64,000 bases of DNA from Macrosoma leucophasiata (GCA_036365455.1 JAWQUS010000020.1:3073001-3137000), one strand, 5' to 3'; positions 1 to 44,931 are shown, counted from the stretch's first letter. Notes: generated by a model not told the origin, from the letters alone. Made by a program: numbers and translations.

Positions 1-95
1 GACAACATAGTAACGTAGTAAAAGAACATAGTTCGACGGCAAAACGGAATAAATATAGAGCAACACCGCACCGCGGACACTTTGCCAAAATTACA

Positions 96-412
96 TAATA
101 ATAATAATGGCAACCCATTATACGTCCCACTGCTGGGCACGAGTCTCTCCCCTTTTTGGGGGGAGGCCTGGAGCTTACTCCACCACGCTGCTCCAATGCG
201 GATTGGTGAAGGTGTTGGGGTTAGTGGCCAACCCGCTGTCGGATGTTTTCAAACCGCCCGCCCATAAGGCCTCCGACAAGGTCTAGGATAGCAACCGGGA
301 CCGACGGCTTAACGTGCCCTCCGAAGCACGGAAACGCGCATTTAATTTTCCACTAGCGGTCACCCATCACACTACCCGACCGCGCCCGTAGTGCTTAACC
401 GAGTAGATCGTT
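96..412. repeat. family F interspersed repeat, copy 1
   Basis: Contains CGTCCCACTGCTGGGCACGA and continues to the CTTAACCGAGTAGATCG region. A second copy in the same orientation is at 54738-55062. CCCACTGCTGGGC-type sequence is very common in lepidopteran genomes as the 3' part of non-LTR elements (recalled, not searched). Bases 1-95 show nothing else. Confidence 0.8.
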
Positions 413-500
413 TACGATCTACACCAGCCGCCGGGCCATGCGCACCTTCAAAATTCCATACAAACGCTTAATTTGGTTTCTATTACACGGACATCAATCA
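413..500. repeat. short repeat shared with 22375-22470
   Basis: CCATACAAACGCTTAA and ATCAATCAGTGACGTGTATT match, with small differences, the stretch at 22390-22465. Confidence 0.6.
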
Positions 501-546
501 GTGACGTGTATTTACACGCGCACCTGTGTGCGTAGCACGTACAAAA

Positions 547-651
547 CACCAACCGTCGCCCATAAGAGGGGAAGGGGTTGAGTAATGCGAGCAAATCGGG
601 CGGGACGTCGAAGTGTCCATTCTATACGTAGTATTATTACATATTCTCTGG
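547..651 (-). repeat. ~105-bp repeat, copy 1
   Basis: Reverse complement of the units at 22629-22737 and 49424-49536, sharing AGAGAATATGTAATA, TATAGAATGGACAC and CCCGCCCGATTT. From 652 to 1155 I see no gene or clear repeat. Confidence 0.7.
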
Positions 652-1155
652 CAACACGGCCCACCGGTCGCGGCGGACCGGAGGGGAGTAGCCGTACGCA
701 GGCTTTCCCCTCTATCGAAGTACGAGCCCGATTGGACCTACGCCTGTCGCAGAGATGTTTAAATGTGCACGTGAAATTGTTTATGTATTTTGTTAAAGTC
801 AAGGTGTAAGTTTCGTAATAATAGACGATTTCTGCAGTGTGTATGTGTGGGTGGCACACGCATTTCCTGCCGCAAAAAATGATAGATTGTTTTGCATCGG
901 TAATAGACGCTATGGAAACTCCCGTCGTTGGCCGCGTTGCTCTATCTATGGGGATAAACAACACCATTTAAAGATTAATTTCAGTTACGACGCCACATAC
1001 AAGAACTTCAAATTCATATAATACATAATTTCAATCGAAAGACGTCCACTGATATACTTCCTTAAATTAATATATTATATTTAGTTTTATCTTAATGATA
1101 GTCTTGATTATAATATATTTTGTTTTAGTTCGTAATTTGACGCCGAAGTTTTATT

Positions 1156-1398
1156 ACTAGTGGTAGAGCTTCAGTAACGGAGATAGAGGGCGTAAGCACT
1201 ACCGCATTACCTAATATACTTGACGCTTAATGGTAGTGTTCAGCACTATCGTGTTCCGGTCACCTTAGACCCCAGGAGTGTAACGCATCTGCATTTTGAC
1301 CTTAGTCTTTGTGTCGAGTGTCTATAGGCTGCAGACTTCACTTAACATCAATGCGAACTGCATGCTCGTTTGCCACTTCCATTACATAAAAATAAAAA
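1156..1398 (+). repeat. family A SINE-like repeat, copy 1
   Basis: Family A is the commonest repeat here. Read in this orientation it starts ACTGGTGGTAGAGCTCCAGT, contains GGCACCACCGCATTACCTAA and ends CACTTCCATTACATAAAA, about 270 bp with an A-rich tail. I see no convincing tRNA promoter boxes, so its class is open. This copy is diverged. Confidence 0.8.
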
Positions 1399-1467
1399 CG
1401 TCCAAGGCTCGTCCTACAAGACCCAGACGGTGAGACCACGATGGCCATCGCCGCTATGCAAAGTCTA

Positions 1468-33192
<31,725 letters not shown>

Positions 33193-33534
33193 ATGACGGA
33201 TTTTGAAAAGTTATTCAAGCAGGCAGCTATGCAAATTGGTGCTGGTGGAAGTGCAGGATTTATAGAAGTGTGTATAATGCATCCGCTGGACCTTGTGAAA
33301 ACTCGACTGCAGCTGCAAGCCACAAGCGCGTCCCTAAAAGCCTCCGATCCTCACTACTACAATGGAATTGTGGATTGTATGAAGAAGATGTACAGATATG
33401 AAGGTTTAACTTCATTCTGGAAAGGAATTCTGCCCCCTATACTCGCCGAAACACCCAAAAGAGCCGTGAAGTTTGTGACATTTGAACAGTACAAAAGGTT
33501 TTTCATGTTTGGTTCCAGCACACCAACTCCTTTA
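33193..33534 (+). CDS. SLC25A21: SLC25A21 exon 1
   Basis: Residues 1-114, from MTDFEKLFKQAAMQIGAGGS to the end of repeat 1 with PLDLVKTRLQ, and FVTFEQYKRFF. The ATG at 33193 is the first in frame. Donor TTTA|GTGAGC, phase 0. The frame continues in the intron to a stop at 33600, which is not coding. Confidence 0.93.
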
Positions 33535-34026
33535 GTGAGCTTCTTTTATTTATTTGCCTCTAATTTAATTGTTACTTCTTTTTTCTTCTTTGAACTGTGA
33601 TTTCATGACTTATATTTTTTACTACCTATTCTTGAAACCTTCGGCATTGAGAAAAATACTGATAATCATGACAACTTTATTTAATTTGTATTATTTTAAG
33701 TTTAAGGCTTAATGCCGTTGAACATCTGTAGCAAATTGTTGTCTACTTTAAATATTTTTCTTATCTAATAAGAGCCACTTGTGTTTACAAGTTTATGATA
33801 ACGAATTCTGATAAGAATTGACTTGTTGTTTGTGTATGGTTTACATAAACCTTATCCAAACATTCAATTAAACATAGTTTTAAAAACATTAACTAATATA
33901 ATTGGTAGCCTAATAGTGATTGTTAAATAAAATTTGTAATGGCATGCACTCACAAATACATAGAATCCATTTTCATATCATGATAAAAATGGTTACCTAC
34001 TGTCCTTTTGTAATAAAAATAATAAC

Positions 34027-34070
<44 letters not shown>

Positions 34071-37000
34071 TTCAACAGTAATTATTATAATTTGTAATTA
34101 TTTTGATAAAGGGCCTTGGAAATTTTACTTTATTTATATTTTTAATATTTACCTAAAACTTATTGCTATTGTATAAATATAACTAAACTGACTGTTACAT
34201 TATAATCATATATTTTTACAACACAACTATATTATGACAGGTTTATGTACCTACTGTGGGGCTATGAGTGTAAGCGTATTTATTATTTTTTATGTCTCTC
34301 GTCAGCACGGGATCCAATTTGAACCCCGGACCTTTGTCAGGCTTGCGCGGGGACATGGGAGGTCCAATTATATTACATTATTTTTTATTATTATTATCTT
34401 AATTTAGTAAATTTTAATTCCAGACTTTTTCCTTAGCTGGCTTGGGTGCAGGAATAACTGAAGCTATTTTGGTCAATCCATTTGAAGTGGTCAAAGTGAC
34501 TCTACAGTCAAACAAAGCATTAGCAACACAGGTGTCCAGCACATGGTCTGTCACCAGACAAATCGTAAGGGAAAATGGCTTGGGATCTAGAGGCTTAAAT
34601 AAAGGCCTGACAGCCACCATAGCAAGGAATGGGGTTTTCAATATGGTGTATTTTGGTTTCTATCACAGTGTTAAAGGATATATTCCTGAATATCAAGTAA
34701 GTAAAATAAAATGTAGTTTTATGCTAAAATATTATGTGTAATAAATTTTGTAAATCATTATTAATAATCACAAATATAATAATTTATTATAAACAGACAT
34801 AATATCAAATAAGCCTGCAGTAACAAGAATGGTTCTAAATGCTACATTTCAAATATTAAGTCAATTGGAAATCTGTGTGCAATTTACATAATAAATTGTT
34901 TGGTTCATATTAACCTTCTCTTTCAAGGTACCTAAATAAATTATACAAAATATTCAATGGTAATATAGGAGTTTGAATCAATCATTTATTTCTATTACAA
35001 TACAGACAGTTAATATTTTTAAATGTAAAGTGAAGAAGTTGTTATTAATAATTAAAGTAAATTACTTTTTTGCATCAACTATAAAGTTGATAAATATTTT
35101 ATTTTATAACTGATTTAGTAGTCTAGTCGTCGAACGCCACTACTGCTATCCTGAGGTTCTGAGTTTGACCCCAGGTCAAGGACTATCAGAGATAAAAGTA
35201 TATCATCCTTTATCTCCAGTGCTATTGGGATTTTTTCATTTTTTGGAAGTAGTCCAGTGCCACCCTCGGAGTTTGGCAATGTGCCCAAAGTTGTCTACCG
35301 GTTCGCTACCCTGTTATATGGGCCAAACGTAACCGACAAATCATGGGTGTTTCATGTATACTTGAATGCATGCATTTATATGTTGCCTACACCTACGGGA
35401 ATACAGGCATAACGTAACGTTATGTTATACTTTATAGTGATAGCAAATTGCGTAAAAATATGTACCTATCTATAAATAAATAGGATATATTTATGGTGTA
35501 TTTGTACAACAATCGTAGAGATGTGTCTTATAAGATAATAATATGTATTTCATTGTGGAAGTACATTTTACATTGGTGGAAATGACATGTTTGCTGAAAG
35601 ATATTGTTTATCAGTATGTTAAAAATATCATATGTGTTACTGTTATCTATTTATTTACTACTTAAGCAGCTGTCCCCAGCAATCTGTTGCTATGGCTAGT
35701 AATACATAGGTTACGTATATAAAAAATCCGATCTCTTTTATAGAAATGAAAGTGGATATTGTATTTACTACTAGGTGGTCGCTTTTCGCATAACCTGTGG
35801 AAACTCATCAAATCATCCCATGGCATCCCACAGGAACATTTTTTCGGGGTTTAAACTATCCTATGTGTTAATCCTAGTTACCCTCTATGTATGTGTAAAG
35901 AAAAATTTGACTTCAGACGAGACTCGAACTCGCGGCCTACTGGGAATCTGCAAAGTCTATTATATCGGTTGCCTAACTAGCATAGTTCGGCAATAGATGG
36001 CGCTGCTGCTACCATAAAGCAATGCAATAAATGTGAAGGAAAGATTTGACAAATCGGGCAGGACTTCAGTAGCTCAATTGGAAGAGCGGCTGGACTAGAT
36101 AGCCTATATATTAGTTATCTACACAAACAACCTGAGGCTTAAGCCTGTTTAACCTCTGAAGATTTCTGCAAGTAAATCGATATCTGTACGATGAGCGTTC
36201 AATACATTGAGCCCTTGGTCTCCAGAAAGTGTACCTAATATATGCATGTTGTTCTTCTTTCTTTATAGGACCCCGTGCTCGAATTTGGACGTAAAGTAGC
36301 GATCGGTTTCACATCTGGGGTGCTTGGATCTTGTGTAAATATACCATTTGATGTCGCAAAGAGTCGCATACAGGGTCCACAGCCAACACCTGGCGTCATC
36401 AAGTACAGTTCAACGACTGGAGCTATCATGTTGGTGTATAAAGAAGAAGGGTACGTGAATTTATTACTTATATCTCACTCAAAATAACATTGGATATTCA
36501 GCTTAATTAAAAGATTCAAAATTTTAAAGACATCATTCGTACTATGTTTTATTGCCATTCAATTTAAGTGCTGCTAAAATCTTATTTAATTTGTACCTAT
36601 ATATTATAATGATTACAGCCCGTATGACTAAACAAGGCAAAACTAATAGTAATTTAATTTTGATTCACAATAAAATATTGTGGTCTGTGTGGTAGGTGTA
36701 TGTGGTACATGTATACCTACACCCCCTGTAGGTTCATAACCTGAGTCACATGTTAGGCTTTTTATTAAATTTCATAATATTGTATGAATAGGCATATTTA
36801 TATTAGTCAACCGAACAATGGCGGTCAAACCATTCTAATAAGTGCAATAAAAAACTGCGATCGCCAATCCGTACGCCAAGCGTGGCGATTATGGCATATC
36901 TCGTTAATGACGCACAACACTGTCGTGGAAGGCTTTGTCCAGCTGTGGAAGAATTTCGTGATGATTTATATTAATTAATTTTGGTTTGTAGCTTCAGAAA

Positions 37001-40000
37001 TTGATAGAGATATTTTCCTAAGGCATCCATCTCAGAAACATCCTATTTACCTCGCATTTTAAATTATTCGAAACAATAAGGGCAGCAGTTATGAAAAACT
37101 GACGAATTTAATAATAATTGAATAACATTCTCTCTTGGGAGTTGGATATAAGATCTTGAAATTAAATAAAAGTATGCCCTAACGCTTCGAAGAGAGAGTT
37201 GCCATATATCCCGATCGTTTATTTGTATCAGCGATATAATATTACACAAACGTTATAGAATAAAATATGAGTAAATAATAATTTTAATCAGTGGGTATAA
37301 TATTATTAACATTATTAGTTATTTGCGGATTACCCTAAAACAATCAAGAGTGAGAATTCAAGGTTTCATTGAGAAGTCAGGGAACAGGGCAAAGAATTTG
37401 TGTTTATACGTGACTCAGATCTAATTTTAGCATAATGAGATCCCCTTGTCATTTTAGCAACATACATTCGTTAGGTCCAAATGTATGTATGAGTAGAATA
37501 TTCGATACTTGGTTTCGTTTTTAATGACCTAATACCATACCTATATAAAGGTATAAATGTCAAATAATTATTTTGTACCTATTCATTTTACACTTCAGCG
37601 GTGGAGTTCAAAGAAATACTCTTATTCAATCCAACTTCCTTTCAATTGTTGAATTTGGTACATTACTTTTTTATGTAATGGAAGTGGCAAACAAGCATGC
37701 AGTTCACTTTGATGTTAAGTCATGACTGTAGCCTATGGATACCTACACAAAGGCCAAGGTCAAAATGCAGATGCGTTTCCATTCCTGAGGCCTAAGGTGT
37801 TATGCCTCTGTGTCGGAAATTACAGGGCCGTACATTACTACCTGACCGGAGCATGATAGTGCTGACCACTACCATTTAGCGGCAAGTATATTAGGTAATG
37901 CGGTGGTGCCTACGCCCGCAAGCTCCGTGACAGGAGCTCTACCACCAGTAAATTATACTCTGTACCGTAGATGCAAAACATTTTACAACTAAGGTACTAA
38001 GGGAACTCAACCACTTGACGTCTTTGGCCTTGCTTTAATTTATCTGGGCATTGCGTGCTGCACCTGAATGAAATACCGATAATCTGTTTAAGTGGTAGTT
38101 AATTCGTAGGTGGTATTAAATACCTAATCATGGTAGTTACTAGAGCCCCAGGAGAGATTGTAACGGTAACTCATGCGACGTGATTAATTGGCTTATGGCA
38201 CACGAGTTACAGCAGCTACAAGGCTTAAGCCTACTGGTTTTTCTCCATCCATTAGTTGTAGTGTCCTCTTAGAACGTAAACGCTAAGTAAGCTTGATGTG
38301 TTCTAAGGTTTTCGCAAGCTACACTCATTGTAATAAAACGATTTTTAAATATTTATCTCGCGTATGTTAAAATGATTTTTAAATCTGCCTGGGACGATGG
38401 ATGCTGAAAAAGGAACAAAACGTCGGGTTGATTTTAAAAGTTATATCAGTTAAGTATCTAATTTTATTTCGGTATGTACCTATGTTTGTTTCCCATTTTC
38501 CTAATATGAAATCTGTATAATTTAATTAATTATGTATATATTTAGTATTCTAGAGACACAACAAATACAAGTAAAACCTATAGAATATCCAACTTTCGAT
38601 AACATCTAATTAAACTGTGCCTTAAGTACCTAACTGTTGAAGATCTGAAGCAAGTAAAATAAGTCTTGCGAATTTAATGGCCTAGTTTCCGTTATGAAAC
38701 TTGGAGTTGGTTACTTCAACATTCTCGATGCTTTCTACAAAACTATCACTTTTAGTGTGGCTTAGTGCCAGAATTAAAGAGCACACAATACATTAACGTT
38801 CGGAACGTTAAGGTATTGTGTGCTGTCACCTAGTTTATTAACTTTAGATACTTGTATTTCTTAAAAAATAAGGAATACTTTACTTCTTGATATCATCAAG
38901 CTCGCTGTTAACGATAAAATTGTTATCAATAAAGTAAAAAGTAGTAAAAACCCATTAAACTATCAATTTGTCTTACATAAATTTATTTCATTCAGTTCAA
39001 ACCGGTACGGTAGATTAGTCGGTTAACTACAAATAGGTTGACCTAAATAAAAAATAATTTCACGTGTCTCTTCGGACAGAAGACAGAAATGTAAAGATGC
39101 ATTCATAACATTACAAAAGAGAAAGATACTCTAGCCATTACACTTTCAGAACCAAATCATTAGAGATTTGAATGAAATTGGAACGCGCTTCCCGTGAATA
39201 TCAGGAAATCAACCTGCAAGTACTCATTTAAGCGGCAAGTTCGGGAACTTTATCTCAATGCGGTTGGCTAGTAGTTTCGCAAGTCTGACATTCTATTATT
39301 TATTATTGTGATATAAATATGTAGACATTTTTTTTTGTATAGGTATACTGTATATTAGTCCATGTATGTAATATTATATATTAGTATGTATTAGTATATA
39401 TATTTTAATTCATCAACGTAATTATTTATAGGCACATATCTATTTTAAATATAAATACTTATATTTTGTGTATGTTCACTATTATATGTAGGTATATAAA
39501 TATATTATTTGATTAATGATAATATTTTTAGCTGTCCCTCATATTTTCACTTTTGTACCATTGCTGCACCTACTTCGTCGATATCCTCACCACCCGAAGG
39601 TTGGTAGAAAACGCCTAGTGGCGTTAAGTCCGCCTTATGTATAATTTCTGTGCATACATAAAAGGATAAATAAATAAATAAATAAAAAATATATAGACGT
39701 AAAAAATCGATCTTGATTAATAGATAATTATTTTTCATTTAAAACCAAAACCTCAACAGTATATACTGTTTACTGTTGTAAACAATTAAGAATAAATCGA
39801 CGCGACGTGTAAACTCCTTAAACAGTATCGACAGTAATCATTATAATATATTTAAAAAAAAAACAATACCTATATTGTTTTTTTTTACCTATTGTATTTT
39901 GTACTATATTGTTTATTTTTGGTACCTATACCAAAGAGTATACAAATAGGCATTAAATTGTCGATAATCGGTATTATAACAAATAATAAGGTTAGTATAA

Positions 40001-41399
40001 AATCATAATACTTACAAGAAATAAATTAACGGTAAGTACATGTAAAAAGACATAATACGTTATACCTGCACCTGTAATGTAATTTCATGAATATTTTATG
40101 GTAATGACTTGCATTACTTAATGCTAAAGATGTATGAATAACAGCTATCATCATCATTATTTGTCGTCATTGATTATCAATAATTAGATATAGTTTACTT
40201 ATATTAATAGAGATTTCTTTACCAAGAATTATGGCAATTTGCGAATTCATATTGCATCGAAATATTATGTTTCTGGATGTATTCCAAGCGCTTAATCATT
40301 TGGTCCATTTTATGCAAAAGATATAAATAGTGTGAACTTCAGCGTCCGAAGTTTGCTTTGTGTGAATGTGCAAGAACTGAAATAAACCGCCCTATGTGTA
40401 ATACGTGGATTCAATTTTCTGAAACTAAAATAAAAGATAATGTTCAGTAACTCCTAAAACAGTATTACGATTCCATGCCAGCCTTTTCTTTTGATTGATT
40501 TGTGAATGCAATATACTCAGGATTTATCGATTTCGACTCTTTATTTCCATAGTTCGAGATACAATTCATAAAATGTAATCCCTCCAGCTTATTGATTTTA
40601 ACACAGGATGGGCTATCAAATTCAAAAGTCCTCATGCAATGCTTTGGAAGAGCACTAATCGTGTGAATATAATGTGTAGTATTTTTTAAGCTTTTTGTTA
40701 TGTATTTAAATTAAATTTTAACGATCGTTGTAATTCATTTCCGCATCAAAGACAAAAACCATTTATGGCACCGACAATCTAATTATCAGAATTATGAATG
40801 CACCGCACCAACTATGACGTTGCGCACTCGGTATTTCTGTACTTGATTTATTTTTATACCTTCTGTGAATGACACCTTAATTATATTTCCATTAATAGCT
40901 TCATTGACTTTTTCCTTGCCAACCATTGCATTGGTCAAATCTTTATTGTACTGGTAGTTGATGGGCCTTGAAAATTGGTAATGTTTGGTAATGTTTGTAA
41001 AAATAGTTTAATGTTTGTTTAGAGCGTTTGGAAAGTGACAAAAAACGTTTTGTTCGTCTTATATCTTTTGTGGTCTCGGGCAGACTGAGGTGACATCGGG
41101 TTGATTTTAAAAAATCATTTTAGTGTAATACAGAAGAGTCGCGAGATAAACCCGAAAACTAGTCTTATTTCAATGGGAGTTTCAAATTCTTACACGAAAC
41201 TATGTCATGAACATTTTTATTCTAATGTTTGGAGTAATCAAATTAATCTTCACATTTCTCTTACAGATTCCGTGCTCTGTACAAAGGTTTACTTCCTAAA
41301 GTACTTCGGTTGGGACCAGGTGGAGCTATTATGTTGGTTGTGTATGACTACGTGTATCATTACTTAGAAAATAAATTCGACAATACAAATAAATCATAA
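33193..41399 (+). CDS. SLC25A21: mitochondrial 2-oxodicarboxylate carrier, 4 exons
   Basis: Exons 33193-33534, 34424-34696, 36269-36450 and 41267-41399 join in frame (930 bases, 309 aa plus stop). This matches the roughly 300-aa length of mitochondrial carrier proteins. The three carrier repeats each show PX(D/E)XX(K/R): PLDLVKTRLQ, PFEVVKVTLQ and PFDVAKSRIQ. The overall sequence, including FWKGILPPILAETPKRAVKF and GLLPKVLRLGPGGAIMLVV, is that of the oxodicarboxylate carrier. This inner-membrane exchanger brings 2-oxoadipate into mitochondria against 2-oxoglutarate for lysine and tryptophan breakdown. It is complete and divergent from pcx. Assignment to this subfamily is from recalled family sequence. 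Confidence 0.93.
33535..34423. other. SLC25A21 intron 1
   Basis: AT-rich. 34031-34070 is a (TA)n microsatellite. 34238-34280 carries the end of the family D body (TACCTACTGTGGGGCTATGA, GTGTAAGCGTATT). 34300-34370 (CGTCAGCACGGGATCCAATT) is unassigned. Confidence 0.6.
34424..34696 (+). CDS. SLC25A21: SLC25A21 exon 2
   Basis: Residues 115-205: TFSLAGLGAGITEAILVNPF then EVVKVTLQ, the second signature, and FNMVYFGFYHSVKGYIPEYQ. Acceptor TTCCAG, donor CAA|GTAAGTAAA. Confidence 0.93.
35110..35421 (+). repeat. family B tRNA-derived SINE, copy 4
   Basis: Diverged head TGATTTAGTAGTCTAGTCG and B box GGTTCTGAGTTTGACCC, then the body to ACGGGAATACAGGCATAACG. In SLC25A21 intron 2. Confidence 0.85.
35890..36106. 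repeat. family C repeat, two facing half copies
   Basis: 35905-35950 is the B-box half on the minus strand (GAGACTCGAACTCGCGG, TACTGGGAATCTG). 36030-36106 is the upstream body and A-box half on the plus strand (GACAAATCGGGCAGGACTTC, AGCTCAATTGGAAGAGCGG). The two halves face each other. Confidence 0.7.
36269..36450 (+). CDS. SLC25A21: SLC25A21 exon 3
   Basis: Residues 206-266: FGRKVAIGFTSGVLGSCVNI then PFDVAKSRIQGPQP, the third signature. Acceptor TTTATAG, donor GG|GTACGTGAA, phase 2. Confidence 0.93.
36845..36975. repeat. LINE 3'-end fragment, related to 24160
   Basis: GCGATCGCCAATCCGTACGC and CAAGCGTGGCGATTATGGCA, then GTCGTGGAAGGCTTTGTCCA. No coding capacity. 36976-37667 shows nothing further. 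Confidence 0.7.
37668..37952 (-). repeat. family A SINE-like repeat, copy 6
   Basis: From TTTATGTAATGGAAGTGGCA to GAGCTCTACCACCAGTAAA, full length, in SLC25A21 intron 3. Confidence 0.9.
38262..38470. repeat. CGTCGGGT-family fragment
   Basis: AGGTTTTCGCAAGCTACACT, ATTTATCTCGCGTATGTTAA and AACAAAACGTCGGGTTGATT relate it to the 30245 and 41050 pieces. Confidence 0.55.
38780..38824. repeat. 45-bp near-perfect palindrome
   Basis: Two 22-base arms around a single G at 38802, with one mismatch: AGCACACAATACATTAACGT on the left, complement on the right. Not part of a longer repeat I can see. Confidence 0.9.
38825..41049. other. SLC25A21 intron 3, central part
   Basis: AT-rich sequence without recognised genes or repeats over 2.2 kb. 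Confidence 0.45.
41050..41195. repeat. GGTCTCGGGCAGACTGAGG fragment
   Basis: GTGGTCTCGGGCAGACTGAG, ATCGGGTTGATTTTAAAAAA and CGCGAGATAAACCCGAAAAC match the 30245-30500 element. It ends 70 bp before exon 4 of the carrier. Confidence 0.6.
41267..41399 (+). CDS. SLC25A21: SLC25A21 exon 4 with stop
   Basis: Residues 266-309: FRALYKGLLPKVLRLGPGGA to the C-terminus NTNKS, TAA at 41397-41399. Acceptor TCTTACAG. Confidence 0.93.
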
Positions 41400-44140
41400 T
41401 ATACAAGGTGGGACCACTCTACGAAATATTTTGACTAGATTTAATCTGGTCAAATTAGACAACGAAAAGTCGGACAGAGCTGAAAATTTGTGGAGACCAG
41501 AAGAAACAAAATTCCTAACCCCCATAGATCCCATGGGTGCTAAAAAGTTATTCAAGGTCATAAGTCAAAATTTTCGTTTGTTTTTATTTTTCTCGCAAAC
41601 AATAAGTTTTTTGGAGATACAGCTCGAAGTAAGTTGACCAATTTATTAATATCCAGCAAGAAGAAGAGGAAGAAGAAGAAGAAATCGAATAATATATGAC
41701 TATATAAAAAATACATACAAGTCTAATTTGAAGAGTATGAGTCAGATTAAAAAATTAACAGAAATTAGGACTAGAGTGTAGATCAATCACTGTATCAAAA
41801 TCAAAATCGAAAAATTGACATACAGTAAATACAGCATTTTCCCTTAAAAGCCCATAACAAGAGATCGTGGAGTAGGCCTTCCGAGGAAACCACGCTAAAA
41901 AAACACGCCAAGTTCACTACCTCAAAGGCGTTGTGGCAATGTGAGCATACCGTGTATAATGTAACTCTTAAAACTTTTAGCATATATCTTAGGAATGGCG
42001 ATCCTTAGGAGAAAAATATGTGGATTTTTTAAAGATAATTTTATGAGCTCTAATTTTACTTCGAACGGTATTTCCAAAAAACTTACCGATTTCTAGAAAA
42101 ATAAAAAAACCGAAAATTTTGACCTATGACCTTGAATAACTTTTGGGAACTTAACATGGGATCTATGGAGACTTATGGTATTTTGTTTCTGCTGGTCTAC
42201 CCCTATTCTCCTCAAATTCTCAGCTCTGTCGGAGTTTGCATTAATTGAAATGTCTATTTTGAGCGGACTAATTATATATGATTATATATGTATGTTGTAT
42301 AAACATGAACTAAGTAATTCAACACGTACTGGATGTGCATACATATAGTATTATCGTTAAAATATGTTTAGATTTCAGGAAATATTATTTTCTATGATCT
42401 TATATGTATACTAATAAAGTTTTACCATACAATGTGCAGTTAAATATTAATATGAAGTAATTGACAATGCATTAATTTCATACCTCTATTACGGATATAC
42501 CTAACTACGTATAATTATAAAATATAATAATATGCAGTGAATTATTAGGCACAGAGAAAATATTTTTATCGGGTTATTACATGAAGCAGCCGTATGTTAT
42601 ATACCTATCAGCAGATATCGAGTATTTATTAATTATATACATATACAAATGTTAACTTATACTATAATAATATAACGTTGATTATACGTCAATAACGTTA
42701 AGTTTGTGATAATAAGGCATGAGAAAGGTACCTTTAGATTATAGTTTATATAAAAACGTATGAAATGTTATAGCGAAAATGTAATCAAAGCATTTATTTA
42801 AATAAAGTCTTTACAAAATTATGTTAACTTCTTTCAATGTGATAGTGAAATAGAAACAACCGTCGTATAAGTGCAATATCGAAATATATTTAATTTTTAT
42901 TTTCTAATTTTATTGTAATAAATTGTTACTGTTATTTGTGTTTTTCTTTTTGTTAAAAACCTTGGTGAAAAGTTGCATGTGTCAGCGCAATCGAAAAAAT
43001 GGTAGATATGATTTATATTCTGAGGTAGATACTTCAAATATTTATTTCAAATTTGTCTACAACTGGGAGAAACTGGTAGAAACTGGAAATCACTCCGGGC
43101 TGCTACTGGGCTGTATCATTGAGCTCCTGACTTCTATATCATGGATTATTAGAACGAAAGAAAGAAAGAAAACAGTAAGCTTCCAAACCGCAAGGGGTGA
43201 AAACGGGACTATATTACTAAGATTTTGCTGTTCATCTATCTGTCTTTCTGTTTGTATCTCATGAACGGTGATAGTGGACATTTTCACAAATGATGTATTT
43301 TGCTGTGGCTATAACAACAAATAAAATAGAATAAAACATACAATTATTCGTGCTTTCTTGCTCGATATTATAACGATAATAGGTAGACGATAGTTATATT
43401 CACAAAATATTTATTAGTTATATATACACTTTATAAATAAATAAATAGTGGATCCCATATTTTTATACCCAATCTTGAACTTGTTTTTGTATTCAATTTT
43501 TAAGTGGGCTTTTTATATTAGTGCCGTCTCTGTATAAGGGTATGTGTCGATGAAAACATGGAATATAACTTAAATTTATTATCTACCATGGACAATAAAT
43601 ACACCCCTCCGTGTCAGACGGTACTCCTTACCTTTACACTCAATAACATTAGGTATGTCAACTGTTTTGCCGTATCTAAATTTTCGCAGAATCGGCAAAT
43701 TACGATTAGTGGTATGATGATGATACTGTCTGATGTAGAAGGGGAAATCTAAAACAGCTACTTATTTTGAAGTTGATATATTTTACAATGTTTCTACATA
43801 TAATGACTTTTTGTAAACTTAAAGCAAGTGAATAATAAAAATGTATACCGGTTTTTTACTAGTAACATTATTCAACATTTATTATCTGTGCCCGTAAACT
43901 ATAACCTACACGTTAAATGTCAATGTGGATTGTTGAAGGGTTGCGAATTTGGGGAGAAGTCCCCAAATTGCGGAAAATTTCAAGCTGCAAGGGTAATTAT
44001 TGGAATATGCATGAAGTGGGGAAAATGTTTGGATTTTGACAATTCACCCTTAAGTTGTATCTTAAGACGAAAGAAGAAGAAAGACTCTGTATCTATGGTC
44101 ATGAATAATTAAAAAAAAAAATGTCGCTTGACGTCGTTGT
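41400..44140. other. SLC25A21 3' flank and intergenic DNA
   Basis: Probably includes the carrier 3' UTR. AATAAAG occurs near 42413 and 42802, but I cannot say which, if either, is the poly(A) signal. 41655-41690 is a GAA-rich run. No other gene seen; short frames here have no recognisable domains. Confidence 0.5.
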
Positions 44141-44491
44141 TTTGATTTTTCAGTTGTGATTGTTGTGAATTTTGTGATTTTTTTCTATGTTGAATAGTTA
44201 GAAAAGCGGTATGAATTAGCGGCTTACTATATTAAATATATTCGAAATGAATATTTTACGTGCATTGTGACATAAACTTCTATATTTTCAATATACACCT
44301 CAATTATCGTCAGAAAACACAGAAATTCAATAAACCTAGTATTCGTGTTAGTGTGGTACGTAAATCTTATAATCTTTTAATTTGTTTTAAAAGTTGAGAT
44401 TTGTGACTGCATTATAATTCAATGGTTATCTACAAACATCTGATAATTGTATTCATCTGCATCTTACTCTCTAAATTCTAGGAGAAGTACA

Positions 44492-44931
44492 ATGGAGCAG
44501 TTACAAGCTTCAAACCTACCGCACATAGTTCAAGTGTACCCGCCCTCCGTCTCCATCCATCCATCGCTACAATCCCAGGGCAAGGTGACTTACCAACAAA
44601 CAATAACCTCGGAATCACTACACATACCAACATCTCATGTCCATGAGATGCAGAACCAGCAAATACTAACTCAAAATCAGACAGTGATGTCATGCCAGCA
44701 GATACATCTGCAGAATGTCCAGCCGATGCCGCCGATGCATGGTGACATGAGTCAGCAGCTGCAGATCACGTCGCATGTGATACTGCCGCAGGTGCCGGTG
44801 TTCAAGCAGCATGTGCTGGCTAATACAGTGCAGCATCAGTATTATGGACAGTGCGAGTATTTGAAGGATCCACTTTGTGTTATAACTAAAATGGAACCTG
44901 GGATCACGGTGATGAATAATAAACAGATTGA
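44492..44931 (+). CDS. fusion gene exon 1 (Gln-rich)
   Basis: Encodes MEQLQASNLPHIVQVYPPSV onward, with many Gln, His and Met residues. A splice-acceptor-like TAAATTCTAG ends at 44481, just before the ATG, so a 5' leader exon probably precedes it; a donor-like GTG|GTACGTAAA lies at 44356. The exon ends GA|GTAAGTAAT, phase 2. Confidence 0.8.

Noticed and set aside
33535..33600. C-terminal end of a short carrier protein
   Set aside because: Reading past the GTGAGC donor; exon 2 restores the second carrier repeat.
43828..44112. 94-residue Cys-containing frame
   Set aside because: No recognisable family, no splice or codon support; probably chance.
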